NCBI RefSeq assembly: GCF_001295265.1 | Contig: NZ_LJOD01000008.1 | Coordinates: forward strand, 62,001-126,000 | Source of the DNA: Chryseobacterium indologenes | GTDB taxonomy: Bacteria; Bacteroidota; Bacteroidia; Flavobacteriales; Weeksellaceae | Reading direction: 5' to 3' | DNA length: 64,000 bases | Shown here: piece by piece, positions 62,765 to 64,000 of the stretch | Position numbering within the stretch: position 1 is the stretch's first letter | Layout of the letters: each line of letters opens with the position of its first letter | Position numbers and translations under genes: made by a program | Notes under the pieces: model-generated | What the model was told of the DNA's origin: nothing | Seen by the model: only the letters and a program-made list of their open reading frames with translations | Databases searched by the model: none

Positions 62765-64000
62765 CTATCCGATGTGTGTCCCCGGCGGAAGTACCGCGCC
62801 TTTTTTCACCACTACAATACCGTCCTGAACAGAGTGAGTTCCATAGTCTCCATCAGGAATATGTTTCCCACCGATGATTTTAACATTATCTCCGATATAG
62901 CAGTTTTTATCCAGAATGGCTTTTTCAATGTAACAGTATTTACCGATTCCCATATTTGGACGGCCGCTTCTGTCATTCAGTACAATTTCTGTGGTATTCT
63001 GATAGAAATCTGCTCCCATCACATAGGAATTTACGATGGTACTTCCTTTGTCAATTCTTGTTCTGTTTCCAATCACGGAGTTTTCAATTTTATCAGCCAT
63101 GATGATGCATCCGTCTCCGAAAACGGCTTTGCTTACATAAGAACCATTGATCTTGGATGGCGGAAGCATTCTCGCTCTGGTGTAAATAGGCGATGAACCG
63201 AAAAGATTAAACTGAGGGAGATCCTGGCACAGATCCAGATTGGCTTCGTAGAAAGATTCAATCGTTCCGATATCCGTCCAATAGCCCTCGTACTGATAGC
63301 TCAATGTTTTATATTTCCCGATGGAGCTCGGGATAATATCTTTTCCAAAATCATCACCAGCTCCTTCTTCAAACATTTTTTTCAGAATATTCTTGGTGAA
63401 TATGTAAATACCCATCGAAGCCAGATATTCTTTTCCTCTCCGCTTATTTTCTTCTGAAACCTCAGATTTTAAGCCATCCAGCATATCATAATCCGGCTTT
63501 TCATAGAAGGACGTAATATTACCGTCATCGTCTGATTTTAAGATTCCGAAACCAGTGGCATCTTTGGCAATTACGGGAATCGTCGCAATCGTCAGGTCAC
63601 CTCCGTTATCAATGTGGAAATCCAGCATTTCCCTGAAATCCATCTGGTAAAGCTGGTCTCCGGAAAGGATCAGAATATAGTCATAATCATATTTTTCAAG
63701 ATGTTTCATGGACTGACGCACAGCATCTGCTGTTCCCTGATACCAGCTGTCGTTTTCAACGTTCTGTTCCGCAGCCAGGATATCAACAAAACCTTTGCTG
63801 AAAATGTCAAAATGATATGAATTTTTGATATGGGAATTTAAAGATGCTGAATTAAACTGCGTTAATACCAGAATCTTATTCAATCCGGAGTTCAGGCAGT
63901 TTGAAATAGGAATATCCACCAGCCTGTATTTCCCCGCAATAGGAACTGCCGGTTTTGATCTGGAATAGGTTAATGGAAATAGCCTTGTTCCTCTGCCTCC
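62765..64000 (-). CDS. glgC: Glucose-1-phosphate adenylyltransferase (5' end outside window)
   Basis: The frame is open to the window edge, giving 411 residues without a start; the first visible residues, GGRGTRLFPLTYSRSKPAVPIAGKYRLV in part, are the nucleotide-binding loop, so only about ten residues are missing. Later LSGDQLYQMDFREML, TGFGILKSD, YWTDIGTIESFYEANL and the C-terminal left-handed helix (FGDGCIIMADKIENSVIGNRTRI, in part) complete GlgC. It makes ADP-glucose for glycogen. Confidence 0.95.
   Translation of the reverse strand, partial: GGRGTRLFPLTYSRSKPAVPIAGKYRLVDIPISNCLNSGLNKILVLTQFNSASLNSHIKNSYHFDIFSKGFVDILAAEQNVENDSWYQGTADAVRQSMKHLEKYDYDYILILSGDQLYQMDFREMLDFHIDNGGDLTIATIPVIAKDATGFGILKSDDDGNITSFYEKPDYDMLDGLKSEVSEENKRRGKEYLASMGIYIFTKNILKKMFEEGAGDDFGKDIIPSSIGKYKTLSYQYEGYWTDIGTIESFYEANLDLCQDLPQFNLFGSSPIYTRARMLPPSKINGSYVSKAVFGDGCIIMADKIENSVIGNRTRIDKGSTIVNSYVMGADFYQNTTEIVLNDRSGRPNMGIGKYCYIEKAILDKNCYIGDNVKIIGGKHIPDGDYGTHSVQDGIVVVKKGAVLPPGTHIG

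Noticed and set aside
62741..63196. Plus-strand frame of 151 residues over glgC
   Set aside because: Antisense to a clear GlgC C-terminal domain; no promoter.
1..64000. CRISPR arrays, tRNA/rRNA genes, insertion sequences, prophage
   Set aside because: No regularly spaced direct repeats, no tRNA-like cloverleaf noticed in the gaps, no transposase or integrase, no phage structural block. The tail-fibre-like wording of the adhesin repeats alone does not make a prophage.

Overview
The window reads as chromosome of a flavobacterium, most likely Chryseobacterium or a close relative in the Weeksellaceae. Support: AT-rich intergenic DNA, promoters of the Bacteroidetes type (TTG, a 17-20 nt spacer, TAnnTTTG), proteins with the C-terminal sorting domain of the type IX secretion system (T9SS), many Bacteroidetes-style outer-membrane barrels, and an ATP synthase operon without atpD and atpC. 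The genus is an inference from protein style, not a database match. I see no tRNA, rRNA, CRISPR array, insertion sequence or prophage.

Layout. 1-16 kb (almost all minus strand): 5' end of proline dehydrogenase; a UbiA prenyltransferase and a mevalonate-kinase-like GHMP kinase; an Atg22-type transporter; thiolase; small envelope proteins; an ECF sigma factor, its probable anti-sigma factor and an envelope protein; a nucleoside symporter; a bifunctional nuclease; EtfBA; an SDR oxidoreductase; a decayed T9SS tail next to an intact T9SS cargo gene; an M20 dipeptidase. 16-25 kb: a lipoprotein, a methyltransferase, DinB, methylmalonyl-CoA mutase small subunit, an FtsB/DivIC-like protein, uridine kinase, a T9SS metallopeptidase, ClpS and a CNNM/HlyC transporter. 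25-32 kb: atpBEFHAG, then ffh on the other strand.

32.3-36.5 kb is the clearest accessory island: four tightly spaced minus-strand genes, with an immunity-like small protein, two tandem paralogues of about 500 residues with no family I can name, and a SUFU-like protein. 36.7-40.6 kb holds five small beta-barrel genes, each mostly with its own promoter and terminator. 41-59 kb is core metabolism and cell biology: PhoH, SAM hydrolase, an E2 acyltransferase, a ClC antiporter, S6-S18-L9, aldehyde dehydrogenase, thioredoxin-like protein, an LpxL-like acyltransferase followed by a glycosyltransferase, an exonuclease, ApaG, and 2-oxoglutarate dehydrogenase E1-E2. 59-62.7 kb is a tandem duplication of a modular surface protein whose duplicated unit includes promoter, spacer and terminator. 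The window ends inside glgC.

How it fits together: thiolase, EtfAB, MutA and OdhAB belong to acyl-CoA oxidation, propionate and TCA metabolism. T9SS cargo, barrels and repeat adhesins make the cell surface. The most promising places for new biology are the 32-36 kb island, the 59-62.7 kb duplicated adhesin units, two families of intergenic repeats, and several genes whose promoter lies so close to the start codon that a leaderless transcript is predicted.
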